Of a stretch of DNA of 64,000 nucleotides, positions 18,471-28,032 are shown piece after piece; the first letter of the stretch is position 1, and every line of letters starts with the position of its first letter. The stretch lies in the NCBI RefSeq assembly GCF_000969885.1, contig NZ_CP009501.1, forward strand, positions 1,984,001 to 2,048,000, given 5' to 3'. A program made the translations under genes and the position numbers. The DNA comes from Methanosarcina thermophila TM-1 (GTDB taxonomy: Archaea > Halobacteriota > Methanosarcinia > Methanosarcinales > Methanosarcinaceae). Below the pieces are notes generated by a model that ran no database searches, was not told where the DNA came from, and was given only the letters and a program-made list of their open reading frames with translations.

Positions 18471-19280
18471 GTGACTAACGTGAAAGCCGCCTGCATCCAG
18501 ATGAATATCTCACTTTGCTCAAAACAGGAAAATCTTGAGCGCGCCCTCGACCTGGGCGAAGAAGCGGTTTCTAAAGAGGCGGAGTTGCTCGTTTATCCAG
18601 AAGTTTTCTCAACAGGATTTTGTTATGACCGGATAGAGGAAGTGGCTGAGACGGTCTCAGGTCCTACGCTGGAAGCTTTATGTGATTTTTCAAAAGAATA
18701 TAGGTGTATTCTTACAGGCTCAATGATAGAAAAGAGAGAAATGGAAGGCGTAAGTAAAGAAAGACAGCTTCCTTCTCAGTTCAACCTCGGTTTTTGCATA
18801 GAATCCGGAAAGCTTGCAGGCGTACACAGGAAAACTCAGCTTTATGGTCCTGAAAAAGAATATTTTGCACTTGGGGACCGGATACACCCCATTAGGCTGC
18901 AGAAACATGGACTTTCCATAGGGCTCATAGTCTGTAACGAACTCCGGTATCCGGAGGTAGCCCGAAAACTGACACTTGAAGGAGCTGACCTGCTGGTTTC
19001 AGCTGCTGAAATACCAGATTTTTATCTATATCCCTGGCGAATTATGTCTTTATCTCGGGCAATTGAAAATCAGCTGCCTCATATCGCCTGCAACAGGGTG
19101 GGAAAAGACAGATACTCAAATTATCCAGGTGGCTCTTTTATTGCTGACGGATGGGGTCGGATTCTGGCAGAAGCTGGAGAAAAAGAATGTATTCTTCTCG
19201 GAGAAATCGATCTTGAGGAAGCAAAAAAAATCAGACAAACTGGCTCGATTCTGGAAGACCGTAGACCTGAACTTTATTAA
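18471..19280 (+). CDS. carbon-nitrogen hydrolase (nitrilase superfamily)
   Basis: The 269-residue protein has the Glu-Lys-Cys triad of nitrilase-superfamily amidases: Glu in VYPEVFSTGF (about residue 44), Lys in HRKTQLYGPEKEYF (about 124) and Cys in IGLIVCNELRYPEV (about 155). The family hydrolyses non-peptide C-N bonds such as omega-amides; the ELRYPE following the Cys resembles ω-amidase/Nit2-like members, but a substrate cannot be assigned. Either GTG 18471 or GTG 18480 can start it; the first is given. It stands alone and ends convergent with gatB. Confidence 0.9.
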   Translation: MTNVKAACIQMNISLCSKQENLERALDLGEEAVSKEAELLVYPEVFSTGFCYDRIEEVAETVSGPTLEALCDFSKEYRCILTGSMIEKREMEGVSKERQLPSQFNLGFCIESGKLAGVHRKTQLYGPEKEYFALGDRIHPIRLQKHGLSIGLIVCNELRYPEVARKLTLEGADLLVSAAEIPDFYLYPWRIMSLSRAIENQLPHIACNRVGKDRYSNYPGGSFIADGWGRILAEAGEKECILLGEIDLEEAKKIRQTGSILEDRRPELY

Positions 19281-19427
19281 TTTAAGAATTATTTAAATCA
19301 TATCCAAGCAGAAAATTTATTCAATAATAGATAGAGAAAAAAAGCTTAAAAGAGCGCTTATAGTAAAAGCAATTCGATAAATAGTCTTATAAGCGGTTTA
19401 AAATGGTACCTGTTTTTAAATTAAATA

Positions 19428-19458
19428 AAAGGTGAACCCTGCCGGGTTACCCTTTCAG
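19428..19458 (-). terminator. hairpin terminator overlapping the gatB stop
   Basis: On the minus strand the stem starts within the last gatB codons: AAAGGTGAACCC (19428-19439), loop TGCC and GGGTTACCCTTT (19444-19455), paired at ten of twelve positions, followed on the minus strand by a T-rich tract. It would end the gatCAB transcript very tightly. Confidence 0.6.
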
Positions 19459-20934
19459 TTCTTTGATTATCAGTTCGCGTGCGATTTTTGCGTCTGCCGT
19501 GCCTTTTGTCTTTTTCATGACCTGTCCCACAAGGAAGTTCAGGGATTTCTCCGTGCCTCCAAGATAGTCCTGTACAGCAGCTTCATTTTCAGCGATTACT
19601 TCGGCAACAGCTTTAGTCACCAGATCGTCTTCGGCTTTGAAAAGACCCTTTTCTTCGATAATCTGGGATGGGGTTTTTTCCTCTTTAGTGTCCAGCATGT
19701 TTCGAATAACTTCAACTGCAGCCCTGTCACTGATTTTACCTTCGGCAAAGAGGTTAACCAGTTCTACCATATCCGAAACTTTAAAGGACTTCTTTATTCT
19801 CGGATCTTTTGCATGGATGAAACCTATCTTCTCTCCATCATAAGAAGAGATTGCAAGATCACGGTAGTTTAACTCCCCTAGGAATACGTCAGCCGTCCAG
19901 GTGGCTGCAAGCTTTGGATCCACACCTTTTGCACAGACCCCTTCATAGAAGTCAGCAAGCATAATCTTTGATGTAAGAGACCGTGCGTGCATATCTGTAA
20001 TTCCATACTGCTCCATGAAACGGGAGCGTTTGACATCCGGAAGTTCAGGCAAAGTCTCTTTAATCGCAGGAATCCAGTCTGTAACACGAATAGGCATGAG
20101 GTCGGGTTCGCGGAAGTAGCGATAGTCTTCAGCTTCTTCTTTTGTCCTCATTGAGAGCGTAACGCCCCTGCCCTCATCATAGTGCCTAGTCTCCTGTACA
20201 ACTTTTCCTCCACGCCTGATCACATTCTTCTGGCGCATAATCTCATAAAGAAGGGCTCTTTCAACTCCTTTATGAGAGGAGATATTCTTAATCTCAACAC
20301 GGGTACCCCCATGGATAGAGACATTTGCATCCACACGCATTGCGCCTTCCAGGTTGCCGTCAAACACATCAAGATACTCAAGGATATTTCTGAATTTGTC
20401 AAGGAACCTTCTTGCCTCTTTGGGACTGCGCATGTCGGGTTCTGTAACAGCCTCAATTAAGGGAATACCTGATCTGTTGTAATCTATAAGGACACCCTTT
20501 GATCGCTCTATGCTTCCTATGTGCACAAGCTTTCCAGGATCTTCTTCCATATGGGCTCTTGTGATCCCTACCGTATGTTCCCCGTCTTCACCTTCAATTA
20601 CGATTTTTCCTCTGCTTACGATTGGGAAATCATACTGCGTAATCTGGAAACCTTTGGGAAGGTCAGGGTAAAAGTAGTTCTTCCTGTGGAACTGCGTCTC
20701 TTCTGCGATCTCCCCTTCGAGGGCAAGCCCCACTTTAATTGCAGCTTCCACTGCTTTTTTGTTAAGTACAGGAAGCGCTCCCGGGAGACCCAGGCAAACA
20801 GGGCAGGTGTGAGTATTGGGAGCTGCATTGTGATAGTCCGTAGAGCAGCCGCAGAACATCTTGGTCTTAAGTTTGTTCAGTTGAATATGGATCTCAAGCC
20901 CAATTTTTACCCCATCAGGGTTCTCATAGACCAT
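19447..20934 (-). CDS. gatB: Asp-tRNA(Asn)/Glu-tRNA(Gln) amidotransferase subunit B
   Basis: GatB is the kinase and tRNA-binding subunit that phosphorylates the misacylated tRNA before amidation. Its 495 residues match the family. The GatB motif GLEIHIQLNKLKTKMFCGCS is at about residues 12-31 and, with the later THTCPVCLGLPGALPVLN, supplies the zinc-binding cysteines. The middle contains EIKNISSHKGVERALLYE and TRHYDEGRGVTLSMRTKEEAEDYRYF, and the C-terminus is a helical YqeY/GatB tail. The ATG follows immediately on the gatA stop (TAAATG), so they are translationally coupled. The operon order is gatC-gatA-gatB. Confidence 0.98.
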   Translation of the reverse strand: MVYENPDGVKIGLEIHIQLNKLKTKMFCGCSTDYHNAAPNTHTCPVCLGLPGALPVLNKKAVEAAIKVGLALEGEIAEETQFHRKNYFYPDLPKGFQITQYDFPIVSRGKIVIEGEDGEHTVGITRAHMEEDPGKLVHIGSIERSKGVLIDYNRSGIPLIEAVTEPDMRSPKEARRFLDKFRNILEYLDVFDGNLEGAMRVDANVSIHGGTRVEIKNISSHKGVERALLYEIMRQKNVIRRGGKVVQETRHYDEGRGVTLSMRTKEEAEDYRYFREPDLMPIRVTDWIPAIKETLPELPDVKRSRFMEQYGITDMHARSLTSKIMLADFYEGVCAKGVDPKLAATWTADVFLGELNYRDLAISSYDGEKIGFIHAKDPRIKKSFKVSDMVELVNLFAEGKISDRAAVEVIRNMLDTKEEKTPSQIIEEKGLFKAEDDLVTKAVAEVIAENEAAVQDYLGGTEKSLNFLVGQVMKKTKGTADAKIARELIIKELKG

Positions 20935-22362
20935 TTATGCCACCTCCGGGGGTCTCTTTGTGTGATAATCGGTATTCTGCTCAAAAGTATATGCCGCACG
21001 CAGTACAGTAGGCTCGTCAAAAGGTCTCCCAATTATCTGAAGCCCTATTGGCAGGCCGTCAGTGAAACCGCATGGCACGGAAATTGATGGGACTCCTGCA
21101 AGATTTATTGGGCAGGTATTTACGTCTGAAAGGTAGAGGGTGAGCGGATCCTCGATCTTTTCTCCTATTTTAAAAGCAGGGGTCGGCATGGTTGGAGCCA
21201 TAAGCACATCAAATTTTGAGAGCACACTGTCGAAGTCCTGCTTCACAAGAGTCCTGACCTTCAGAGCTTTTAAATAGTATTTGTCGTGGTACCCTGCTGA
21301 AAGGGCATAGGTTCCAAGCAGAATTCTTCGTTTAACCTCTGAACCGAAACCCTCAGCTCTTGTTTTTGAAACCATCGCATGCCAGTTTTCGCCACTTTCT
21401 CTAAACCCGTATCTTGTTCCGTCGAAGCGGGCAAGGTTTGAAGAGGCTTCACTCATTGCAATGATGTAATATGAAGCAAGGGCATACTTTATATTCGGCA
21501 TGGAAACCTCTTCCCATGTCGCTCCGAGACTTTCAAACTTGTGTATGGCATTCCATACGGCTTTTTCAATATCTGGATGTATGCCTTCTCCGAAAAATTC
21601 CTTCGGTACCCCGATCTTAAGCCCTTTTACATTGTCGACAAGGGCTTTCTGGTATTCAGTATTACGGTCAATGGAAGTAGAATCCCTGTGGTCGTAGCCA
21701 GCTATGACATCCATAAGGACAGCAATATCTGTTACATTATTTGCAATAGGTCCTATCTGCTCAAGAGAATTTGCGTAAGCCACTAGTCCATATCTGGAAA
21801 TGACTCCGTATGTAGGTTTAAGCCCAACAACCCCGCAGAAAGCTGCAGGACAGCGCACGGATCCGCCTGTATCCGAACCAAGGGAGAAAGGAGCTTCTCC
21901 TGCTGCAACGACTGCTGCACTGCCTCCGGAAGACCCACCCGGCACTCTTTCAAGGTCCCAGGGGTTTGCAGTTGGCCCATAGTAACTGGTTTCCGTAGAA
22001 GAGCCCATTGCAAACTCATCCATGTTGGTTTTTCCGAGGATTACTGCTCCCGCTTTAAGGAGCTTTTCGACAACATGAGCATTGAATGGAGGGACATACC
22101 CCTCAAGAATCTTCGAACCGCAGCTATTTGGCAAGCCGGCTACGGAAATATTATCCTTTATCGCAATTGGCACACCTGCAAGAGGACCATTGTGTCCTTC
22201 GCTATCAGTTCTTTTTGCCTGCTCAAGGGCTTTGTCAGATACCGTTATATAACCATTAATTTTGCTCTTTCTTATAGTTTCAAGGTAGTGAGCTGTTACT
22301 TCTTCGGCTGAGCTTTCTTTGATTTTCTCTTTAACCTGTGCAACACTCATCCATTTTGCCAT
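20935..22362 (-). CDS. gatA: Asp-tRNA(Asn)/Glu-tRNA(Gln) amidotransferase subunit A
   Basis: GatA is the glutaminase subunit of the amidotransferase that makes Asn-tRNA (and possibly Gln-tRNA) from misacylated tRNA. The amidase-signature residues are clear: Lys in [21 protein letters not shown] (about 65-84), the cis-Ser in [18 protein letters not shown] (about 141-158) and the nucleophile Ser in [12 protein letters not shown] (about 162-173). I use ATG 22362, which has GAGGAGG at good spacing at the end of gatC; a TTG one codon earlier is open. Product is 475 residues. Confidence 0.98.
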   Translation of the reverse strand: MAKWMSVAQVKEKIKESSAEEVTAHYLETIRKSKINGYITVSDKALEQAKRTDSEGHNGPLAGVPIAIKDNISVAGLPNSCGSKILEGYVPPFNAHVVEKLLKAGAVILGKTNMDEFAMGSSTETSYYGPTANPWDLERVPGGSSGGSAAVVAAGEAPFSLGSDTGGSVRCPAAFCGVVGLKPTYGVISRYGLVAYANSLEQIGPIANNVTDIAVLMDVIAGYDHRDSTSIDRNTEYQKALVDNVKGLKIGVPKEFFGEGIHPDIEKAVWNAIHKFESLGATWEEVSMPNIKYALASYYIIAMSEASSNLARFDGTRYGFRESGENWHAMVSKTRAEGFGSEVKRRILLGTYALSAGYHDKYYLKALKVRTLVKQDFDSVLSKFDVLMAPTMPTPAFKIGEKIEDPLTLYLSDVNTCPINLAGVPSISVPCGFTDGLPIGLQIIGRPFDEPTVLRAAYTFEQNTDYHTKRPPEVA

Positions 22363-22374
22363 CAAAAATCCTCC

Positions 22375-22656
22375 TCAGCCAATTTTCGGAACTCTGAAAG
22401 CCCCATCCTGTTTGTTTTCGGTGTTGGAAAGAACAACTTCCTGCGGGATGGATTTTCCAACCACATCTTCCCTGAATACGTTATATATCTCAGCCACGTG
22501 ATAAGTGGGAGCTACATCTTCGGTCTTCAGTTCATCAAGCTGTCCGAAGTATCCCAATACTGAGTTAAGTTTTTCCATATATTCGACTGTCTCCTGTTCG
22601 CTGATATCAATACGAGCAAGCCAGCCGATGTGTTTTACATCTTCTTTTGTGATCAT
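22375..22656 (-). CDS. gatC: Asp-tRNA(Asn)/Glu-tRNA(Gln) amidotransferase subunit C
   Basis: GatC is the small belt-like subunit that stabilises GatA and GatB. This 93-residue protein starts MITKEDVKHIGWLARIDISE, which matches the family N-terminus, and ends in the C-terminal loop AFRVPKIG, the part that contacts GatA. It is first in gatCAB; its stop lies 12 bases from the gatA start and the gatA ribosome site overlaps it. Confidence 0.97.
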   Translation of the reverse strand: MITKEDVKHIGWLARIDISEQETVEYMEKLNSVLGYFGQLDELKTEDVAPTYHVAEIYNVFREDVVGKSIPQEVVLSNTENKQDGAFRVPKIG

Positions 22657-23122
22657 GAAAGTTCCTCAAAAATAGAATAATCCTGAATAGAATGCCGTTG
22701 GTTGCTGCATAATAGAAACAGGTTAATTGAATAAATATATATTCATCTCCCCCTGCGTCTAATGCTCCCTCGAGAAAATAGAACTGTCGCCTGAGTTCCG
22801 CCTCACCCGAGTTCCGTTTCGCCCGAATCCCTTCTTGAGAAGGTGAACCCTTTTCGCTGCCCGAGTCCCGCCTCGCCCGAGTTCCATCTCGGGAGGACGG
22901 TGCCCTTTTCGCTTCGCTCAAGAGGGCGAATTTGGAAAAAGAATATCTACCTGAGTCAGCAGGGTTAGGAATAAGATAAACTGTTTTTCAATTCGCTTGA
23001 GAAGTGCGTTATACAAATGCTTTATGACAAATGAAATCTTTAATTTCGGTAGCTTATTGTAAACAAATTTCAAATTTTTAGCTGGAACATGATGATAACA
23101 TACCTCTTTTCGTTCTTCATTT
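22657..23122. other. spacer upstream of gatC containing GC-rich short repeats
   Basis: This spacer holds the gatC promoter region and, at 22788-22895, a GC-rich repetitive patch unlike the AT-rich surroundings. An open frame of about 100 codons on the minus strand crosses the patch, but it is made of the repeat itself and overlaps gatC, so I do not call it a gene. Confidence 0.6.
22788..22895. repeat. GC-rich short interspersed repeats, unit about 16-17 bases
   Basis: Variants of CGCCCGAGTTCCGCCTC recur near 22788, 22805, 22822, 22859 and 22876, with differences of a few bases, followed by an imperfect purine/pyrimidine-rich inverted segment toward 22930. The base composition stands out against the flanking sequence. 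The copies are not exact, so this is an older or diversified array. Confidence 0.65.
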
Positions 23123-23979
23123 TTATGCTTTCTGTCTTTTGCTTATATCATACATTTGGACTTTCTTCATTTTTGCGAGGTTGAGTACTCTTTCAAGTTC
23201 ATTGTCCTCAAGATGCCGGGCTTCAATATAACCATTGTCTACAGCCTCGTTGAAGATTTCATACCCTATGGCTGAGCGGGCAAGGACTGTAGTCCAGCCC
23301 TGCATTTTAGTAACAGCGTCTATATTACAACTTGTCCCCACAAAAGCAATGCTGTTCATTCCCTGTTTGATTGCACTCATAAGGGCTTCAAGCGTCATGG
23401 AATGAGAGTAAATACTGCCGCTACTTTCAAGAATCTCTTCCCTGGTTCTCGCGACAATAGGTATGGGTTTCCAAGGCTCTTCCTTTGAGCGAATAGTAAC
23501 CACAGCGCAATCTATCAATCCTTCCTCCAGAGCATAAAGGAGAAGCGATGTAACAACCCCTCCATCCTGGCCTCTTACTTCAGGGATTGCAGATCTTGCA
23601 GCGTATGCGTAACGGAAACAACCTACAAGCCCTTCTTCCGTTGTTATGGTTCTTGGGCACTGGTAGTAACAGATTCCACAGGCTTTGCAGGGACCTACCA
23701 GTTTTGGTACGCCGCCCTCGATAGTTATGTATTCACAGCCTGCTGCGCAGGCTCCACAAAGAGTACAGATGCCTGGTTTTATGATATCTTTTCTCAGTTC
23801 TCCAAAGGAGATTTTCTCTTTTTCACTAAGACCCCGTTTGAGTCAGATTACACTTTTTTCCAGAGCATCGAATTTTTGTTTGCATTCAGGACTGCAGAAA
23901 TAATAGCTTTTCCCCCGTAGTCCGAGATGTGTTGAGTATTGTCAGGAATAATTTTCTTGCAGATAGGATCAAGTGGCAT
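23123..23979 (-). pseudogene. broken YHS-domain/FrhB-like F420 hydrogenase beta-type gene
   Basis: Starting at ATG 23979, six bases after a good GGAGG, the frame reads a YHS-type domain start (MPLDPICKKIIPDNTQHISDYGGK), then shifts at an A-run near 23905-23916: one more A would continue with SYYFCSPECKQKFDALEKSVI. That frame meets a TGA at 23845-23843 and continues, without any ATG, GTG or TTG, into an FrhB/FdhB-like protein with two 4Fe-4S-type clusters (CTLCGACAAGC and CKACGICYYQC) and GQDGGVVTSLLLYALEEG. Near 23300, FVGTSCNIDAVTKMQ joins directly to GWTTVLARSAIGYEIF, which in the family are separated by roughly 100 residues. Frameshift, stop and internal deletion together mark a pseudogene. 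The original would be an F420-interacting oxidoreductase subunit. The family comparison is from memory. Confidence 0.75.
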
Positions 23980-24546
23980 TATGAGCCTCCGATGTAGGTT
24001 TACTTGAGAATCTCAAAAAGTGGCTTCAGGCTTGATTATTATTCAGAAATTGATTCAGTGCCTGCCTCATATGATTATTATATTTACATGCGATTATAAT
24101 ATTATATTTATTAAATCTATATACACTTTTTTATAGTTATGTCATTTATATAGAAAAGATAATATAGAACATATACACAGGATAAATTAATATAAAGAAA
24201 AAAACTAAAAATTAAAAAACCGAATCTGAAGAAAGATTTAAATTTTGTTGAATTCCCCATCTGAATATTTTAGCAAAGGTTATTATAGGCTTTTGTTAAT
24301 CTTCTTTATCTATTGATTAATTATATCCTTTTTAGATATCTTTTAAGGTTCTGGAAAATCAATAATTCAGAAAGATCTAATCTCATATACTGATTCCTAA
24401 ATCTTAAAATCTCACTCGTTCGAAATGGTCTTAACTCGTTTGAATAATCTTCAAGTAGACCTTAATTATCTCCAGATTAAGTTTACAAAATAATTTGTTA
24501 TATAAATTGCATTTATATGATGCAGATCCTCAGGAAGGAGTTAAAA
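23980..24546. other. long AT-rich spacer ahead of MMP14
   Basis: About 565 bases with very high AT content and no convincing frame. It contains the promoter of the MMP14 gene, listed separately, and presumably that of the pseudogene in the opposite direction. Confidence 0.6.
24498..24506 (+). promoter_or_regulatory. TATA box of the MMP14 gene
   Basis: TTATATAAA matches the archaeal TATA box. Transcription about 22-25 bases on would begin near 24528, which is after the upstream ATG at 24517 and before the ribosome site AGGAAGGAG (24532-24540), so it supports the start at 24547. Confidence 0.55.
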
Positions 24547-25980
24547 ATGGCTCTGAAACCTAGAATTACAGAATCCCCCAAAGTTCGTTTGATTGATCTT
24601 AAGTCAAAGCCCTTCTTTATTGTAGCTTCTGTAGAAGTTGGAAATACAACAACCAAATCTATTCTTACGGCTACCAATATGGACACTGGAAGGACTCATA
24701 TCATAAACAAGGTCGTGCGGATGACAAGAGATGTCCGTCCTCCCAAACCCGGTGAAGTCGTGTTCGGTAAGACACTTACAGGTGTTGAACTTACTCGTGA
24801 GTCAGTTGCAGAACTGGTGCGCGATACCCTCACAGAGTCGGTGGAAAGAGCTAACCTTGACATAAAGACCGATCTGGACTTTGTAGTTCGTTCCACAGGG
24901 GTTGTTGCAGGTTTTGATTCTCCTGACGAGGTAGGTGAATTTATTAAAGCCCTGGCAGATGGGTGCCTGATGGCAGGGGTTCCGCCCAAAAACATGACAC
25001 CTCCCATGTCTATCTCAAATATTTCCAAAAAGTTCCAGAAATACAGTAAGCTAGAAGAGGTGATTTTTGACGGAGCTGTCGCAAGCGTAACGCCGCCAAT
25101 AGGCTCAACTGGTGTTGAGATTGTTGCAAATGAAATGGAAGGAGAACTTGCCACCGCTGGAATTAAGGAAGCAGCTCAGCTTACAGATGTCGACTTCAGG
25201 AATCCCTGTATATCTATCGATTTTGGGACAACTCTTGATGGCAGGATTACAAGTCCTGACCTGCCGTACGCAAAAACAATAGGCAACTTCTGCGGATATG
25301 CCGGAGCAATTCCTGATGCGATTGTCCGCGGCTCGAGGATAGTTGATTCAAAAGTAGGAACTGCTCTTGAAATCCTTGAGAAAGAGAAAACTCCTTCATT
25401 TCTTACCTTGAAGATGAAGGCTAAGACAATTGAGTCATTTGCAAAGCGTATTCATGAGCTTATCATTATAGAAAAAGTCCCAAGGAATAGAACGAGGTAC
25501 GGAAGCGTGCCTGTAAGACCGGATGCTGCCGAGCAGATAGGCGTAATACTCATAGGCTGTGATGTAGGAGAAAACGGCTCCGATATGGGCAAGCTCAGCG
25601 CTATAGGCATGGAAATCTGTAAGACTCACGGACTCCAAGTTGTCTATGCTGTAATTGACGAGGTAATGGCAGGCGTAGCTTGCAGATTGATCAAAGTTGC
25701 AAAAGAAGAAGGGCTTATTTTTGAGGACACAACTATAGGATTCACAGGCAGGGCAGGTATTACAGGAAACAAACCCAAATTGATCCTGAAATGCCTGGAT
25801 GAATTGAATATTGCTCCTAAAATAGACGAAAGGGTAGTCTTTGTAGATGACGGACTTGCAAGAGGTGCAGCCGTGATGGCTCGATGCATGAATTCCCTGG
25901 GCTCGCCTCAACACCCTCTCGGCGGCAGGCACGGCGGCAAGTGTATTCTTGCACAGAGGGTAAAATTACAGAAAAGATAA
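24547..25980 (+). CDS. methanogenesis marker protein 14
   Basis: This 477-residue protein matches methanogenesis marker protein 14, a family found only in methanogenic archaea and without an established biochemical role. The N-terminal FIVASVEVGNTTTKSILTAT (about residues 24-43) and the central CISIDFGTTLDGRI (about 225-240) look like phosphate-binding loops of an actin/Hsp70-type ATPase fold, similar to reductive activators. The conserved GFTGRAGITGNKPKLIL and VFVDDGLARGAAVMARCMNSLG occupy the C-terminal third. The ATG at 24547 is preferred over ATG 24517 because of ribosome site and promoter spacing. It is the only gene in its transcription unit here. ATPase activity is my inference. Confidence 0.9.
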   Translation: MALKPRITESPKVRLIDLKSKPFFIVASVEVGNTTTKSILTATNMDTGRTHIINKVVRMTRDVRPPKPGEVVFGKTLTGVELTRESVAELVRDTLTESVERANLDIKTDLDFVVRSTGVVAGFDSPDEVGEFIKALADGCLMAGVPPKNMTPPMSISNISKKFQKYSKLEEVIFDGAVASVTPPIGSTGVEIVANEMEGELATAGIKEAAQLTDVDFRNPCISIDFGTTLDGRITSPDLPYAKTIGNFCGYAGAIPDAIVRGSRIVDSKVGTALEILEKEKTPSFLTLKMKAKTIESFAKRIHELIIIEKVPRNRTRYGSVPVRPDAAEQIGVILIGCDVGENGSDMGKLSAIGMEICKTHGLQVVYAVIDEVMAGVACRLIKVAKEEGLIFEDTTIGFTGRAGITGNKPKLILKCLDELNIAPKIDERVVFVDDGLARGAAVMARCMNSLGSPQHPLGGRHGGKCILAQRVKLQKR

Positions 25981-26107
25981 GACCAGATTAACTATATTGA
26001 GCACACTGAGACAATATTGAAGATAGGGAACTACAAGAAAAATATTTGGTATTTATGTAAAAATAAAAAGATTAAAAAAGAAAGTTCTTAAAGTGCAGGA
26101 AGAGGTT

Positions 26108-26431
26108 TTATCCTCCTGCCCCACCGCCGCCGGCTTTCCCAACATCAAAAGTCTGCATCGCTTCTCTCTGTCTTCTAAATCTTTCTTCCAGTTCCTCCGG
26201 AGTGAGTTCCCTTTCTATCTTTTCTTTAACTTTAAGCTCAGTTGGCTCCAGAGTTTCTTCCTTATACCAGAGGCCTGTACTTTCGAGTAGAACCCATACA
26301 TTCCCCTGCTCATCTTTTTTGATTTCAGTTACGCGGCTGATTGTGTCGCTGTTTACGTATTTGACAGTGTCTCCCACTTTAATGGATTTCTTATTTCGCC
26401 CTACCGCTGTGATTACCGCAGCTTCAGCCAT
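26108..26431 (-). CDS. DUF2098 family protein
   Basis: The 107-residue product has the methanogen-associated DUF2098 features: KSIKVGDTVKYVNSDTISRVTEIKKDEQGNVWVLLESTGLWYKEETLEP, which reads as a small beta-barrel, followed by a charged helix (PTELKVKEKIERELTPEELEERFRRQREAM) and a glycine-rich tail GKAGGGGAGG. ATG 26431 follows GAGGTGAG; an open extension of 26 codons upstream is rejected because the ribosome site lies inside it. Function is unknown. It lies 238 bases downstream of mptA on the same strand. Confidence 0.82.
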   Translation of the reverse strand: MAEAAVITAVGRNKKSIKVGDTVKYVNSDTISRVTEIKKDEQGNVWVLLESTGLWYKEETLEPTELKVKEKIERELTPEELEERFRRQREAMQTFDVGKAGGGGAGG

Positions 26432-26669
26432 GTTCTCACCTCGAGGGCTTCCAGGACACTGGCATCTTAGGTCCTGTAAGTCCCTATTTAACTGCTTATA
26501 GGTTGTCATCTAATAAAGTTTGTGTGAAAAATTTTTAAAAATAATGGTTTTATCAAAACTGTGCTGAAGGCGTCTTTTGGGAAGGCTCTGAGGAGTATTT
26601 TTTCAGAGACTCTCATGACTCAAAAATATAAAAATTAGCCTATTTTTATGTTTATGTTCTTCTATCTTT

Positions 26670-27629
26670 TTACCCTTGATTGATTTCCATCCTGAGTTCT
26701 CCCATCAGGGCGACTCTTTCGGCAAAAGCATTGTGTCTGTGGATACTTTCTTCATTGGTCTGTTTGATGGTGATTACCGCATTATCAGGAAGATCTGGAA
26801 ACTCTTTTACTATATTGTCAGCCATAGTTCTTACACAATCTTCTACAAATTTCGGATTCATATGTGCAGTTTCTACAACGACCTTTTCATCTGAGCGTTT
26901 CAAAACTTCATACACGCTGGAACTCATAGAGCGTTCAATAATTTTAATGATGCTCTCGAGGGAAACATCGAAATCATGTGCTACCTTGATTGAGATAATA
27001 CCTCTTCCGCGCTGGTTATGGGTCGCCATGGGAACTCTCTCAAGGAATTTTATAATTGTATCATTGTCAACTCCAAGCTTGGAAAGCTCATTTGCAGCCT
27101 TATCTCTCATAATCTCCTGAGCGCAGGGGCAAGCTGTCATTCCTACAACTTCGGCACCTATTAGCTTCTTTACATCAAAATAGTCATCATTCCCTGTCCC
27201 CCTTATGGCAGATGCTTCAGCAAAGATATTTACAACTTCCTGGCATTTGATTCCAGTTGATGGGGAAGTACGTCTGATCATGTATTCACTTTTCATCCGA
27301 ACTTCTGCCCGATTAGCATATTCATGCCTGCCAAGCAGGTTATGTGCAATGTCACTGCACAACTGCTCTATTTCGTACACAGGTGTGCTGACCACTTTCT
27401 CCAGTACTTCGTCTACTGCTTCGAAGTTGCGCGAGAGATTTGCTCCTTTCCGATCGGATGGCAGATCAACAAAAACGTCAAACGTTGAAATCAATACTAT
27501 AGGGCGTTTGTCTTTTCGCTTGATTTCAACGAGTTTTTTCACATTTGTTACCCCTACACGGGTAAGGTTTATAGCTATACTTGGTTTACTGGCCTGGACG
27601 TCCGGGAGGTTGAAAGTACAATGTTCCAT
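26670..27629 (-). CDS. mptA: GTP cyclohydrolase MptA
   Basis: MptA (GTP cyclohydrolase IV, FolE2-like) converts GTP to 7,8-dihydroneopterin 2',3'-cyclic phosphate, the first step of methanopterin synthesis. The 319-residue protein shows [25 protein letters not shown] (about residues 51-76), SSIT-type residues in [13 protein letters not shown], the metal-site motif [13 protein letters not shown] at about 155-167 and [15 protein letters not shown] at about 201-215, which supplies His ligands for the Fe(II). ATG 27629 starts it. Tetrahydromethanopterin/sarcinapterin carries the C1 unit to coenzyme M and so links to mcr in this window. Confidence 0.96.
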   Translation of the reverse strand: MEHCTFNLPDVQASKPSIAINLTRVGVTNVKKLVEIKRKDKRPIVLISTFDVFVDLPSDRKGANLSRNFEAVDEVLEKVVSTPVYEIEQLCSDIAHNLLGRHEYANRAEVRMKSEYMIRRTSPSTGIKCQEVVNIFAEASAIRGTGNDDYFDVKKLIGAEVVGMTACPCAQEIMRDKAANELSKLGVDNDTIIKFLERVPMATHNQRGRGIISIKVAHDFDVSLESIIKIIERSMSSSVYEVLKRSDEKVVVETAHMNPKFVEDCVRTMADNIVKEFPDLPDNAVITIKQTNEESIHRHNAFAERVALMGELRMEINQG

Positions 27630-28032
27630 AATTAACCAGATCCATGAAAAGATGAGTGTTTGATTTTATAAAATGTATCTTGATAGATACATAATTTTAT
27701 TCCACTTGGAAAAATATAATGACCATAAGAAGTTATAACATGTAAAGTTTATGCTTTTCATACTCTTTTTCCAAATGTACAAAAATACTTAAGTTTTATA
27801 AGTGTCCAAAACTTATTTCCTGAAACTTATTTTGGACTACATTTTTAACAAGGGATAATTATTTAAATATTTCTCATGCTGTCGACAATTTGGAAAAATT
27901 TAGTTTATATACTCTTCGCAAATTTAGGTGATTTTTGTATAAACCAATAACTATAGGCAACATCCTGAAGAAAGACTTTATATACTTTAAAATTTAATCA
28001 GTGTCTAGCAATACATTTGCGAGGTGACCTTT
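27630..28032. other. divergent mptA-MC1 spacer
   Basis: About 400 AT-rich bases between divergent genes. It contains the MC1 promoter candidates at 27904-27912 and 27976-27985 and no convincing small gene. Confidence 0.6.
27976..27985 (+). promoter_or_regulatory. TATA box of the MC1 gene
   Basis: CTTTATATAC matches the archaeal TATA consensus. The predicted start of transcription, about 25 bases on, would leave a leader of some 25 bases containing GAGGTGA (28021-28027) before ATG 28033. A second similar tract, TTTATATAC at 27904-27912, is farther away. Confidence 0.55.

Noticed and set aside
22607-22921. 104-codon frame on the minus strand ahead of gatC
   Set aside because: It overlaps the gatC start and consists largely of the GC-rich repeats. 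No recognisable domain.
23843-23845. TGA in the YHS-FrhB frame as a recoded selenocysteine or readthrough codon
   Set aside because: Methanosarcina is not known to use selenocysteine, and the amber-type pyrrolysine codon is TAG, not TGA. The additional frameshift and deletion point to decay.
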